64,000 nt of DNA from SIRX01 sp965214475 (GTDB lineage: Bacteria; Actinomycetota; Rubrobacteria; Rubrobacterales; Rubrobacteraceae). Positions 32,646 to 40,750 of the stretch are shown in pieces. The DNA is taken from positions 1,674,001 to 1,738,000 of the forward strand of contig OZ243953.1 of assembly GCA_965214475.1 (NCBI GenBank), read 5' to 3'. Every line of letters starts with the position of its first letter. The stretch's first letter is position 1. A program made the position numbers and the translations under genes. The notes beneath the pieces were generated by a model. It was given only the letters and a program-made list of their open reading frames with translations, was not told where the DNA came from and searched no databases.

Positions 32646-33758
32646 ATGGCGCAGATGCAGGAACTTAGACAAGCTGTAGATTCTATTTCGGGACGTTCGG
32701 GGCCGATACTTTCAGCGTACCTGAACGTGAACGCCGCCGTTCCGGAGAACCAGGAGCGGGCCTACCTAGTACGCCTGAGAGAAGGCATGGACCACCAGGA
32801 GGTGCCGGAAGACGTCCAGCTAAAGGTCCGTGAGTATCTCGAAGAGGAAACGCATCCCCGGGCGCGGACGTTGGCGATCTTCGCGGACGCGGAGGGGCTT
32901 TTCGAAGTGTACCGGGTCCAGGTAGACTTGCCGGAGTCCGTCCGGTACGGTGAGCCGAACGTCTCCTCGCTGTTTCTGGCCCTCGACGAGCAAGAACCCT
33001 ACGGGGCCGCGCTCGTGGACGCCGAGAGGTTTCGCTACTTCGTGGTCTCACCCCTGGAGGGCACGGAAGAAGGCGACGGCGGTGGCAGCAACGGCTACCG
33101 GGAAGTCGACGTGTCTCCATCTTCACCTGGTCCCCGCAGCGGGATGGACCGGGAGGACGACAGCCGCCGGACGGAGGCGAACGTAAGCCAATTCTATAAT
33201 GAGATCGGCAATATGACCCGCGATATAACCTTCCGGGAAGGTGTGAAGCGCCTGATCCTGGCCGGCCCAAAAGAACGGACCTCCGAGTTCCGTGAACGCC
33301 TACCGCAGGACGTGGCAGACCGCGTGGTCGCCGAAACGCAAGTGGACTTGAGCGCGCCGGAGGGTGAAATTCTGGAACGGCTGGAGGAAGTCCGCGAGGA
33401 GGCTGAGGAGGAGCGCGCCGGGGAGCTGCTCGATGAGATCCGGGAGAGCGGCGTTTGGGGTTTCGACAATACGGTAACCGCCCTGCAAGAAGAGAACCGT
33501 GTCTACCACCTCGCCATGCTCTGGGAGTTGGAGGGCGAGATCCGCTGGTGCCCCAACGACGGCCTGGCAATCACCGACATAACCGCCGAAGAGTGCCCCT
33601 ACTGCGGCCAGCAGACCAGCGTGCGTCCCCTAACAGACGTAGTCGTAGACCTCGCCGCCTCGCGGGGAGCCCGCGTAGCATTTCTCAGGGGCGAGAACGA
33701 GCGCACCGACACCCTGCGCGACGAGTTCGGAGGGCTCGCGGGTCTTACTCGCTTCTAG
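32646..33758 (+). CDS. baeRF-type protein (bacterial archaeo-eukaryotic release factor-like)
   Basis: 370 residues resembling the baeRF families related to eRF1. The N-terminus has the typical ILSAYLNVNA...RAYLVRLREGM. A middle domain follows with FRYFVVSPLEG, a Gly/Ser-rich loop (GDGGGSNGYREV) and VKRLILAGPKERTSEFRERL. The C-terminal part has LLDEIRESGVWGFDNTVTAL and a zinc-ribbon-like CPNDG...CPYCG pair. No GGQ peptide-release motif is visible, so simple release-factor activity is unlikely; a ribosome-rescue or quality-control role is possible. ATG 32646 has GAGGTT upstream; the longer frame from 32274 is antisense to the acidic-protein gene and not used. Confidence 0.75.
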   Translation: MAQMQELRQAVDSISGRSGPILSAYLNVNAAVPENQERAYLVRLREGMDHQEVPEDVQLKVREYLEEETHPRARTLAIFADAEGLFEVYRVQVDLPESVRYGEPNVSSLFLALDEQEPYGAALVDAERFRYFVVSPLEGTEEGDGGGSNGYREVDVSPSSPGPRSGMDREDDSRRTEANVSQFYNEIGNMTRDITFREGVKRLILAGPKERTSEFRERLPQDVADRVVAETQVDLSAPEGEILERLEEVREEAEEERAGELLDEIRESGVWGFDNTVTALQEENRVYHLAMLWELEGEIRWCPNDGLAITDITAEECPYCGQQTSVRPLTDVVVDLAASRGARVAFLRGENERTDTLRDEFGGLAGLTRF

Positions 33759-33799
33759 CATCAAAAAAGTCGGGTGCGGCTAAACTTTATACTGTGCGA

Positions 33800-34417
33800 T
33801 TGTTCTCAAACATAAGGATTTACGGGCGAATCGGCGGTCTCTACGACGCGACCTTGGGCTTCTGGTCCCGTGAGGTCCGCAAGCAAGCCGCCGAAACCCT
33901 AGATCTCCGTGAGGATGAGAGGCTCCTGATAGTCGGGGTGGGGACAGGCATGGAGCTCGGGTACCTGCCTCCGTGGATACGAGGGATCGGGGTGGACCTC
34001 AGTGCCGGTATGCTCCAAAGGGCCCACCGACGGCGCGCGGAGTACGGGATGGGAAATCTGGATTTCCAGATTATGGACGCGCAGGCGCTAGACTTCCAAG
34101 ATGAAGGCTTCGATGCTGTGTACTTACCCCTCATACTCACCGTCGTCGAGGACGGAGCCTGGGCACTCGCCGAAGCCGCGAGGGTCACGTCCCCTGGAGG
34201 CCGGCTCGTGATCGCCGACAGGTTCTGGCCGGAGGATCGGCCCCGGTCGGCCGTCGCCCGCGCCGTTAGCTGGGTCCTCGGACACTTCGCCATGCGCTTC
34301 GACCACCGCTTCTCGGAGATCCGGGCCGGGGCTCCTTCTCTAGCGGTCGAAGACTACAGAAGGGTCGCACCAGGCTCCTTCTTCCACCTGGTAAAGCTCC
34401 GCAAACCATCGGAATAG
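33800..34417 (+). CDS. SAM-dependent methyltransferase, class I
   Basis: About 205 residues. A Rossmann-type SAM-binding core is visible: LLIVGVGTGMELGYLP (motif I), GIGVDLSAGMLQRAHRR (motif II), FDAVYLPLILTVVED (motif III) and GGRLVIADRFWPED. This is the Methyltransf_11 pattern of UbiE-like enzymes; the substrate is unknown. A TATACT box (33788-33793) ends right before GTG 33794. The in-frame TTG 33800 is at the expected transcription start, so leaderless translation from TTG is the best guess. The longer frame from 33455 is a shadow of the baeRF gene. Confidence 0.85.
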   Translation: MFSNIRIYGRIGGLYDATLGFWSREVRKQAAETLDLREDERLLIVGVGTGMELGYLPPWIRGIGVDLSAGMLQRAHRRRAEYGMGNLDFQIMDAQALDFQDEGFDAVYLPLILTVVEDGAWALAEAARVTSPGGRLVIADRFWPEDRPRSAVARAVSWVLGHFAMRFDHRFSEIRAGAPSLAVEDYRRVAPGSFFHLVKLRKPSE

Positions 34418-34536
34418 AGTCCCGGTGCCCCTTTTCGTGGACCCGGCTCGCCGGTAGATAGTAGCTTCTCGCTGATATTTTTGACGTTACCAGGTTGCGT
34501 TGGAGGGGGCGGCGTACTTTCTGCTACAGTTCTCGG

Positions 34537-35202
34537 ATGGATCGCTACGAACAGGTGTGGCGGCGCTTTACTTCAGGGCGCGTTCTGGAGTTTGGTGGGC
34601 ACAGAGACCCCGCATGGCAAGATGGACACACGCTCTCTGCGTCCCTGATCGTGTCGGTGAATATCGCGCCGTTGCGCCCACGTATCGAGCCGTTGAGAGA
34701 GACTTTAAAGCACATGCCGTTTGTCTCCGTGCATCCGGACCACTTTATGCACATCACGCTCCTGATGCTCGGTTTTCTCGTACCGGAGCCCGAAAAAGAG
34801 AACGAAATTTCCCCCGAGCGCCTGTCGGAGGTAGAAGTGACGTGCAAGAAAGTCTTGGCGAATTTTCCCGCATTTCGCGTAAAGCTCGCGAACCTCAACG
34901 CTTTCCCCGGGGCGGCATTCATAGAAGTCTACGACAGCGGAAAGCTGGACGAACTACGCGATGCCTTGTGCGAAGGTTGCGGCCTCGAAGCCGCCGCAGG
35001 CCTCCCCCACCTAACGCTCGCCTACTTTCAAGCCCCGAACGGAGCCCCGGCTCCTGGAGAGTTAATCTCCGGCCTCGCCGGATTTCGTAAGTGGCCGGTC
35101 GGGGAGATCCCGGTGGAACATGTAGACCTCACACTACTGGACCTGAACGCTGAATACCCGGAGCCGGAGAAACTAGCCCGGATGCCACTCGCCAAAGACT
35201 AA
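34537..35202 (+). CDS. 2H phosphoesterase (2'-5' RNA ligase family)
   Basis: 221 residues with the two catalytic HxT motifs of the 2H fold: HITLLMLG (after DHFM) and HLTLAYFQ. Such enzymes open cyclic phosphates or ligate RNA ends. The second half has CGLEAAAGLPHLTLAY and ends PEKLARMPLAKD. ATG 34537 has no ribosome site but lies six bases after TACAGT, consistent with a leaderless start. The stop lies one base from the stop of sixA on the opposite strand. Confidence 0.85.
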   Translation: MDRYEQVWRRFTSGRVLEFGGHRDPAWQDGHTLSASLIVSVNIAPLRPRIEPLRETLKHMPFVSVHPDHFMHITLLMLGFLVPEPEKENEISPERLSEVEVTCKKVLANFPAFRVKLANLNAFPGAAFIEVYDSGKLDELRDALCEGCGLEAAAGLPHLTLAYFQAPNGAPAPGELISGLAGFRKWPVGEIPVEHVDLTLLDLNAEYPEPEKLARMPLAKD

Positions 35203-35203
35203 A

Positions 35204-35710
35204 CTACACACCTCTCACGGAGCCGAGAACCTGCGGCGTGAGCAACCAGCGCAGCTTGCCCGCACCCGGCTCCGGCACACCTTTAAAGCGGAGACAGGCT
35301 ACACCACCCTTTTTCAGTCCGATATTCAGCGTATTTTCGTCCCCGACGAGCAGGTAAGCCGCCAACTCGTGCAGGCAAGGCCGGTGCCCGACAAGGGCTA
35401 GAGTTTCAGCCTCCGGGCAAGTCGCGAGCGCGGCCACAACTTTATGTGGTGGTATTTCGGGCTCCAGGGCCGGAAACACGACGGGATGGGGCCAAGAAGT
35501 CTCTTCGTATAAAATCTCCGCCGTCCGCCAAGCCCGGACGTACGGGCTACTCAACACCAACTCGACTCGGGACGCTAGATCCCCCAGGCTGCGGGCCACC
35601 GGGCGGAAATCCTCCTCACCCTCCGGCGTTAGCGACCGGTCGGCGTCGTTGGGCCAGCGTTCGTGATCACGTTTATAGGCCACAGCGTGTCGTACGAGGT
35701 AGAGTTCCAA
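35204..35710 (-). CDS. sixA: Histidine phosphatase, SixA type
   Basis: 168-residue member of the histidine (phosphoglycerate mutase-like) phosphatase family. It begins LYLVRHAVA, giving the phospho-accepting His, then SSPYVRAWRTAEIL and the second catalytic His in LALVGHRPCLHELAAYL. Small SixA proteins remove phosphate from histidine-phosphorylated carriers; in E. coli the best-known target is in the nitrogen PTS. TTG 35710 lies three bases after the CYTH-CHAD stop. The pairing with a CHAD protein is common next to polyphosphate genes. Confidence 0.9.
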   Translation of the reverse strand: MELYLVRHAVAYKRDHERWPNDADRSLTPEGEEDFRPVARSLGDLASRVELVLSSPYVRAWRTAEILYEETSWPHPVVFPALEPEIPPHKVVAALATCPEAETLALVGHRPCLHELAAYLLVGDENTLNIGLKKGGVACLRFKGVPEPGAGKLRWLLTPQVLGSVRGV

Positions 35711-35713
35711 TGC

Positions 35714-37369
35714 TCAGATACCCTGGACTTCTTTTGGACGGGCCTTCTCCATGGTGCCCTTCAATTTCTTCCAGCGCTTGCCCCTGATCCTACCGTAAGC
35801 CTTCGAAAATTTGGCGCGTAGCTCCCGAGCCTGAACCTCGTAGCGGTACGCGATGCCGCCCATCACGAAAACCGTCTCCGGCGGCAGCTTTGAACTGCGC
35901 CCTTTGGTGACGCCTAACTCCCAAAGATAGGAGGTAGCTACTTCCGCGTCCTGATGGTCCCCTAATATGTCCTGAAGTTCCTTGAGAGGTTTGATGAGGT
36001 CTTTCGCGGGGTCTCCGTAGACTTCCGAGACAAACTCCAGGGCGTAGCGCAAGCGTTTGCCTTTCTTGCGGAGTTCATGGTACTCCTCAGCGGAAGACTC
36101 TTCCGTGAGAGGGTCCCCGAGCTTTCTTACCTTGCGATACGGTTTGCGGATCAGATCAGTGCCGGCGGCCAGTATGGACCGGCGGGAGGCTTGCGCCCGG
36201 CGGGAGGGACCACGTCGCAAGAACCCTCCGAACGATTCGACGAGGCGGGCGTAGCGGCGAGAGTTGAGCGTGCGGAGCATGGCTTTACGCTGTTTGTCTC
36301 GCTGACCTTCGAGCACGGAGCGGAGCGCTTCTAAAGGCTCCCGGTCCTGCCCTGTGGCATCCGGAACCCAAAGGTCTAGCCTTTCGAGCTGTACGTCGAG
36401 GTCCCGTACCTCGCCGAGTGCTCCGGCCACCCATTTGAACTCGTCTCGGAACTTCCGGGTTCGCACCGGCACGGCTTTCTCGAAGATCTTCATGGCGGCC
36501 CGCATCCGGCGCGTCGCAACCCGCATGTCGTGCACCTCTTCCGCTTTTTCCCCGATCCGCGTGCCCGCCTCGTGGTTCAGTAAGACCCCAAACTGCTCGC
36601 GCAGTACCCGGAATGCGAGCTCTCCGGTAGAGAGTGAACCATCTATGCTGGTAGGCCCGAACTCCGGTGGTGCCGGGGGAGTAAGCTCTCTCGTAAATAG
36701 TCCCGCTTCGTACTTGGAGGCGATAGCCGGGGAGAGGCGGCATTCGTCTCTCAGCCGCTCTACGAAAGGCTCCAACCGGGAGACGGTCTCAGGCTCCAGC
36801 TCTATCTCCACCCGCCGGAGCCGCGTTGGCTCCGTCCCATTTTCCAGTGGTATGGCCGTCTCGTCGAGGGCCACCTCTCCCACCTCGGAGCCGTCGAGGG
36901 AGAGGCCGTAGGTACTCCGCCGGGTCTCTACCTTAAAGAGCGGGCGGAGCGCTTTCGGACCGCAGAGGGCCTGCACCCGTTCGCCGACCGGGCCGGAAGC
37001 GTCCTCCAGGACCTCGGGCTCCACACTATCCAGGGGTTCGGAGAACTCACGCCGGCTCTTGAGTCCCGGGGTGTCCTCCTCCGAAGCCAGCAGCTTCATC
37101 GTGGCTTCCGCTTTGTTCTTGCCTTTTATGCAGCGTATTCGCAGGGCGTAGCCGGCACGGTAGATGCGCCAGTCGTCTGTATCGAGGTAGGTGTCTGAGA
37201 TCTCGCGGGTCTCCCCAGCGGTCACAGAGGGGCCTTGTTCCCCGATGCCGCTCTCTAACCATCGGCCAACGGGCCTTACGTCGAGAGTCTCAAACTGCCA
37301 CTCGACCTCTTGCTGGTCCAGCGTTAAACCTTGTATGTTCGGATATTGCATTCCGTTGGCGTCCCCCAT
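35714..37369 (-). CDS. CYTH-CHAD domain protein (polyphosphate-linked)
   Basis: 551 residues. The N-terminal CYTH domain (residues ~20-215) has SDTYLDTDDWRIYRAGYALR, then IRCIKGKNKAEATMKLL and the paired ELEPE strand. The CHAD domain (~245-540) is helical, with VHDMRVATRRMRAAMKIF, GEVRDLDVQLERL and YHELRKKGKRLRYALEFVS, the conserved His/Arg/Lys that bind polyphosphate. The CYTH ExExK signature reads EVEWQ here, so the lysine is replaced and triphosphatase activity is in doubt. Just downstream of the DUF1508 gene and near ppk; CHAD proteins sit on polyphosphate granules. Confidence 0.92.
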   Translation of the reverse strand: MGDANGMQYPNIQGLTLDQQEVEWQFETLDVRPVGRWLESGIGEQGPSVTAGETREISDTYLDTDDWRIYRAGYALRIRCIKGKNKAEATMKLLASEEDTPGLKSRREFSEPLDSVEPEVLEDASGPVGERVQALCGPKALRPLFKVETRRSTYGLSLDGSEVGEVALDETAIPLENGTEPTRLRRVEIELEPETVSRLEPFVERLRDECRLSPAIASKYEAGLFTRELTPPAPPEFGPTSIDGSLSTGELAFRVLREQFGVLLNHEAGTRIGEKAEEVHDMRVATRRMRAAMKIFEKAVPVRTRKFRDEFKWVAGALGEVRDLDVQLERLDLWVPDATGQDREPLEALRSVLEGQRDKQRKAMLRTLNSRRYARLVESFGGFLRRGPSRRAQASRRSILAAGTDLIRKPYRKVRKLGDPLTEESSAEEYHELRKKGKRLRYALEFVSEVYGDPAKDLIKPLKELQDILGDHQDAEVATSYLWELGVTKGRSSKLPPETVFVMGGIAYRYEVQARELRAKFSKAYGRIRGKRWKKLKGTMEKARPKEVQGI

Positions 37370-37413
37370 TCGCTAACCCTACAGGACTGATTTGTGGCTC
37401 TCTTGAAAAGAAG

Positions 37414-37641
37414 CTATTTTATCAAGGGGGAGAGGGTGAGGTCTCTGACGATCGCCGCCGGGCACGACTCTTTCACAAACTCTATCTCTTTTAGACAGCC
37501 AGCCTTCTCCAAGTACCCGGTGCTCGACCATGCTAATGTTTCCCCAGCGTCGGATCTTAATCTCCAACGGTATTGCGGACCACTACGAGTAAAGTTCCAA
37601 TATACGATGAATCTGGCCGGTAGAGCCTCAATCTCGATCAT
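37414..37641 (-). CDS. DUF1508 (YegP-like) protein
   Basis: 75 residues with one DUF1508 unit: RFIVYWNFTRSGPQYRWRLR then SDAGETLAWSSTGYLEKAG and IEFVKESCPAAIVRDLT, the usual FxxYxxxxGxYRWRLxxxNGxxIAxSxGY pattern. YegP-type domains form a small alpha-beta fold; function unknown. ATG 37641 follows GAGGA by five bases. Lies between ppk and the CYTH-CHAD gene, same strand. Confidence 0.85.
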   Translation of the reverse strand: MIEIEALPARFIVYWNFTRSGPQYRWRLRSDAGETLAWSSTGYLEKAGCLKEIEFVKESCPAAIVRDLTLSPLIK

Positions 37642-37768
37642 CGGTTCCTCAGTCCTTTTCGAATACGATGGGCAAGGTACAAGATAATACCTCTTATTGC
37701 AATTGCTTTACTGGGCGCATCCTGCATCACACGAGAGTGCGCGACGTCCGGGTGGATCGTGCGGGCTT

Positions 37769-39847
37769 CTACAGTCCTTCTTCGAGCATTATGGCCTGGC
37801 TGTCGAGCGGCTCTTCATCTTCTTTGGGTAGCATCCGCTTGAAGGAGCTATCGGACTGCAATTCCCAGCCGTTTGCGGTGTCGGAGAGCTGGAGTTCGAG
37901 GAGCCGCCGAACTTTGTCCCGGTGGCGTTCCGAGCGCAAGGGGAAGAACTGCTCCACCCGGCGGTCCAGGTTGCGCTGCATCAGGTCGGCGCTGCCCAGG
38001 TAAACTTGTTCTTCCTCCCCCTCACCGAAGATGAGAACGCGGGCGTGTTCGAGAAAGCGTCCCACGATAGAGACCACCCGGATGTTGTCGCTGATCCCCT
38101 CCAGGCCCGGACGCAGGCAGCAGATGCCGCGGATAACGAGCTCTATCTTTACACCAGCCTGAGACGCCTCGTAGAGCGCCTCAATGATCTCGGGGTCCGT
38201 GAGCGAGTTGCTCTTGCCCATGATGCGCGCCGGTTCGCCCCGATGGGCCTTCTCTTTCTGCTCTTCTATAAGGCGCAGGATACCCTCGCGCATGGTCGTG
38301 GGGGCGGTGAGCAGGGCATTGTACTCCTCCTGGTCCGAGTATCCGGTCAGGTGGTTGAAGAGGTCCGAACCGTCTTCGACCAAATCCGGATCGTCGGTGA
38401 AGTATGAGAAGTCCGTGTAGAGCCGCGCGGTGGACGGGTTGTAGTTGCCGGTCCCCAAGTGTATGTAGCGCCGGAGCTTCGAGCCCTCGCGCCGGACGAC
38501 CAGGCAGACTTTGGCGTGCGTCTTCAACCCTACGAGGCCGTAGGCGACGTGTACGCCCCGGGCCTCTAGCTGCCGCGCCCAGACGATGTTCGGCTCCTCG
38601 TCGAAGCGGGCTTTCAGCTCCACCAGAACCGCTACCTGCGTCTGCTCGTCTCGGGCTTCGGAGAGCGCCTCGACTATGGGTGAGTTGGAGCCGACCCGGT
38701 AGAGGGTTTGTTTTATGGCGAGCACGTCCGGGTCGTTGGCGGCGGCCCGGACGAAATCTACTACGGGGCTAAAAGAATCGTAGGGATGGTAGAGCAGGAC
38801 GTCGCCCTGACGGATCGCCTGGGTGATGGAACGCGCGCTCCGGATCTCCTGCGGCACCCGGGGCGTGATGGGAGGATAGAGCAGGTCCGGACGGTCCAGG
38901 TGAGTAAGCCCCTCGAAGTCCGCGAGCCCTATCGGCTCGGGCACGGAGTAGGCCGCGTTCTCCTTTACGCGGAGGTTTTCCACCAACCACTCCCGCAAGT
39001 CATCTGGCATAGTATCGGCCACCACGAGCCGGGCGCTGCGCCCGAACCAGCGGCCCTCGAGCTCGTCCTCGATGGCCCGTAACAAGTCCCCGGCCTCATC
39101 TTCCTCGATGTCGAAGTCCGCGTTGCGGGTTACCTGAAAGACGTGACTGGCCGCGACCTCTTTACCCGGAAACAACTCGTCCAGGTTCGCCGCTATCACC
39201 TCCTCGACGCGCACCAACCGTATCTCGGGTCGTCCCTCACCGTTGGGGCTGGGCTTCTCCGGCAGCCGCATAAAGCGCTCTATGCTCGTCGGGACCTTCA
39301 CCCGCGCTATGACCTTGCGCCCTTCGTCCTCGATCACCACCAGCAAGTTGAGAGAGAGGCTCGAAATGTGTGGGAAAGGATGGGCCAGGTCTATGGCGAG
39401 CGGCGTCAACACCGGCAGTATCTCCTCGGCGAACCGCTGCCGCAGCTCCTTTGTCTCCGTCTTATTGAGCTTCTTGTGGGGAATAATCCGTATTCCCTCA
39501 TCCTCCAGCGCGGGCAGGAGATCTCCGTTCAGGATCTCACGCTGCTCGGTGAGAAACTCCTGGGTGATCTCGTGTATCCGGGCGAGTTGCTCTTCGGGGG
39601 TCATCCCGTCGGGGACCGGATTGGGCAGCTCGGCGGCCACCTGCTGCTGCAATCCGGAGACCCGGATCATAAAAAACTCGTCCAAATTTGTTTCGGAGAT
39701 CGAGACGAACCGTAACCGATCCAGCAAAGGGTGCCGCTCGTCCCGGGCCTGCTCCAGCACCCGCTCGTTGAATGAAAGCCACGAAAGCTCCCGGTTTATG
39801 TAGAGTGAAGGGTCAGAAAGGTTCGTTTGCTCTACCGTCTCAGCCAT
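37769..39847 (-). CDS. ppk: Polyphosphate kinase 1
   Basis: Makes polyphosphate from ATP reversibly. 692 residues, normal length. N domain: LYINRELSWLSFNERVLEQA and SETNLDEFFMIRVSGL. Core: YHPYDSFSPVVDFVRAAAND, KQTLYRVGSNSPIVEAL, KARFDEEPNIVWARQLE, GLVGLKTHAKVCLVV with the His expected to be autophosphorylated, IHLGTGNYNPSTARLYTDFS, NSLTDPEIIEALYEAS and IRGICCLRPGL. The C-terminus has VYLGSADLMQRNLDRRVE. The frame is open to 39889, but ATG 39847 (MAETVEQTNL) has GAGGGAG and is preferred. Forms a polyphosphate group with DUF1508, CYTH-CHAD and SixA on the same strand. Confidence 0.96.
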   Translation of the reverse strand: MAETVEQTNLSDPSLYINRELSWLSFNERVLEQARDERHPLLDRLRFVSISETNLDEFFMIRVSGLQQQVAAELPNPVPDGMTPEEQLARIHEITQEFLTEQREILNGDLLPALEDEGIRIIPHKKLNKTETKELRQRFAEEILPVLTPLAIDLAHPFPHISSLSLNLLVVIEDEGRKVIARVKVPTSIERFMRLPEKPSPNGEGRPEIRLVRVEEVIAANLDELFPGKEVAASHVFQVTRNADFDIEEDEAGDLLRAIEDELEGRWFGRSARLVVADTMPDDLREWLVENLRVKENAAYSVPEPIGLADFEGLTHLDRPDLLYPPITPRVPQEIRSARSITQAIRQGDVLLYHPYDSFSPVVDFVRAAANDPDVLAIKQTLYRVGSNSPIVEALSEARDEQTQVAVLVELKARFDEEPNIVWARQLEARGVHVAYGLVGLKTHAKVCLVVRREGSKLRRYIHLGTGNYNPSTARLYTDFSYFTDDPDLVEDGSDLFNHLTGYSDQEEYNALLTAPTTMREGILRLIEEQKEKAHRGEPARIMGKSNSLTDPEIIEALYEASQAGVKIELVIRGICCLRPGLEGISDNIRVVSIVGRFLEHARVLIFGEGEEEQVYLGSADLMQRNLDRRVEQFFPLRSERHRDKVRRLLELQLSDTANGWELQSDSSFKRMLPKEDEEPLDSQAIMLEEGL

Positions 39848-39936
39848 GTCTCCCTCAAAGGTTTCTACGTGTAATCTCCTGCACAACACATCATAACGCC
39901 ACCGCCCCCAGGATGATATATTCTAGCTTACTGACA

Positions 39937-40344
39937 ATGACTCTCATTAAACGGATTCTAGTGGAGGATCGCATCACAAAGAAGAACGGGAAAAGGAACG
40001 GCAAGGTAAAGACCCGGCCGGCGGCAAAGGTAAGAGACTACGATTCTCACGTCCTGATCTGCACCGGCGGAGACTGCAAAAAACGCGGATCCAAAGACCT
40101 CAGAAAACAACTCAAGAACGGGCTGCGTTCGGAGAGTATGAATCAGGACGTTCGGATAGACGAAGTCGAGTGCCTCGGCCTCTGCAAGCACGGACCGAAC
40201 GTCGTCGTCTACCCGTCCGGCACCTGGTACCTCGGCCTCGACAAGGAAAAAGTTCCCGAACTCGTAGAACAACACCTCAAAGACGGTGAGCCCGTCGAAT
40301 ACCTGGCCGCCGAGATACGGCCCCGCAAAAAGACGCCGAAGTAA
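39937..40344 (+). CDS. Thioredoxin-like [2Fe-2S] ferredoxin
   Basis: 135 residues. A basic N-terminal extension (KKNGKRNGKVKTRPAAKVRD) is followed by the ferredoxin fold: HVLICTGGDCKKRGSKDL and VECLGLCKHGPNVVVYPSGT, four cysteines in CxxxxC...CxxxC spacing that bind one [2Fe-2S] cluster, then WYLGLDKEKVPELVEQH. Such proteins pass single electrons; the partner is unknown. ATG 39937 lacks a good ribosome site. Divergent from ppk and upstream of the CadC operon. Confidence 0.88.
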   Translation: MTLIKRILVEDRITKKNGKRNGKVKTRPAAKVRDYDSHVLICTGGDCKKRGSKDLRKQLKNGLRSESMNQDVRIDEVECLGLCKHGPNVVVYPSGTWYLGLDKEKVPELVEQHLKDGEPVEYLAAEIRPRKKTPK

Positions 40345-40356
40345 AGCCGAAAATAC

Positions 40357-40384
40357 CTACAAACGTATAAACAACTGTTAGAAT
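40357..40384 (+). promoter_or_regulatory. Promoter/operator of the cadC-cadA operon
   Basis: CTACA (40357-40361) and CTGTTAG (40375-40381) form an imperfect inverted repeat around AACGTATAAACAA. It runs into a -10 box TAGAAT at 40379-40384, which ends six bases before ATG 40391. The element resembles the repeat at 31342-31362 before the other ArsR gene. The repressor would cover the -10 region. Confidence 0.5.
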
Positions 40385-40390
40385 GAATTT

Positions 40391-40750
40391 ATGGACGAGC
40401 GCTGTGATCTGTTGTGTCTGGATGCTCCGCGGGCAGAGGCCATTCGTCTCGCGTTGCCGGGAGGGGAGATGTCGCGGGATGCGGCAGAGCGGGCAAAGGC
40501 CCTCTCAGACCCGACGCGGCTCATGTTAGCTGTTGCGCTGGTGGAAGGCGGAGAGCTTTGCGTCTGCGATCTCGCCTGGATCTCCGGCCGCACCCAGGCT
40601 CTCGTTTCACACCATCTGAGGGTCTTGCGTTCGGCAAACCTCGTCGGCTCCCGGCGAGACGGCAAGTTGGTGATGTACTCACTAACAGATGCTGGTAGTT
40701 CACTGCTGGCCGCCGTAACCGGTGGAAAACCGGCGAAGCTACGAACATGA
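40391..40750 (+). CDS. cadC: ArsR/SmtB-family repressor, CadC type
   Basis: 119 residues. N-terminal cysteines in RCDLLCLD plus ELCVCDL in the helix before the recognition helix give the four-sulfur site (alpha3N) of CadC-like cadmium/lead/zinc sensors. The winged helix reads ALSDPTRLMLAVALVEGG, ALVSHHLRVLRSANLV and RRDGKLVMYSL. It overlaps cadA by four bases (ATGA) and would repress the operon until metal binds. No ribosome site precedes ATG 40391, and the -10 box is six bases away, so the mRNA is probably leaderless. Confidence 0.93.
   Translation: MDERCDLLCLDAPRAEAIRLALPGGEMSRDAAERAKALSDPTRLMLAVALVEGGELCVCDLAWISGRTQALVSHHLRVLRSANLVGSRRDGKLVMYSLTDAGSSLLAAVTGGKPAKLRT

Noticed and set aside
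33455..33793. Longer N-terminus for the methyltransferase
   Set aside because: It runs through the 3' end of the baeRF gene in another frame and looks non-coding.
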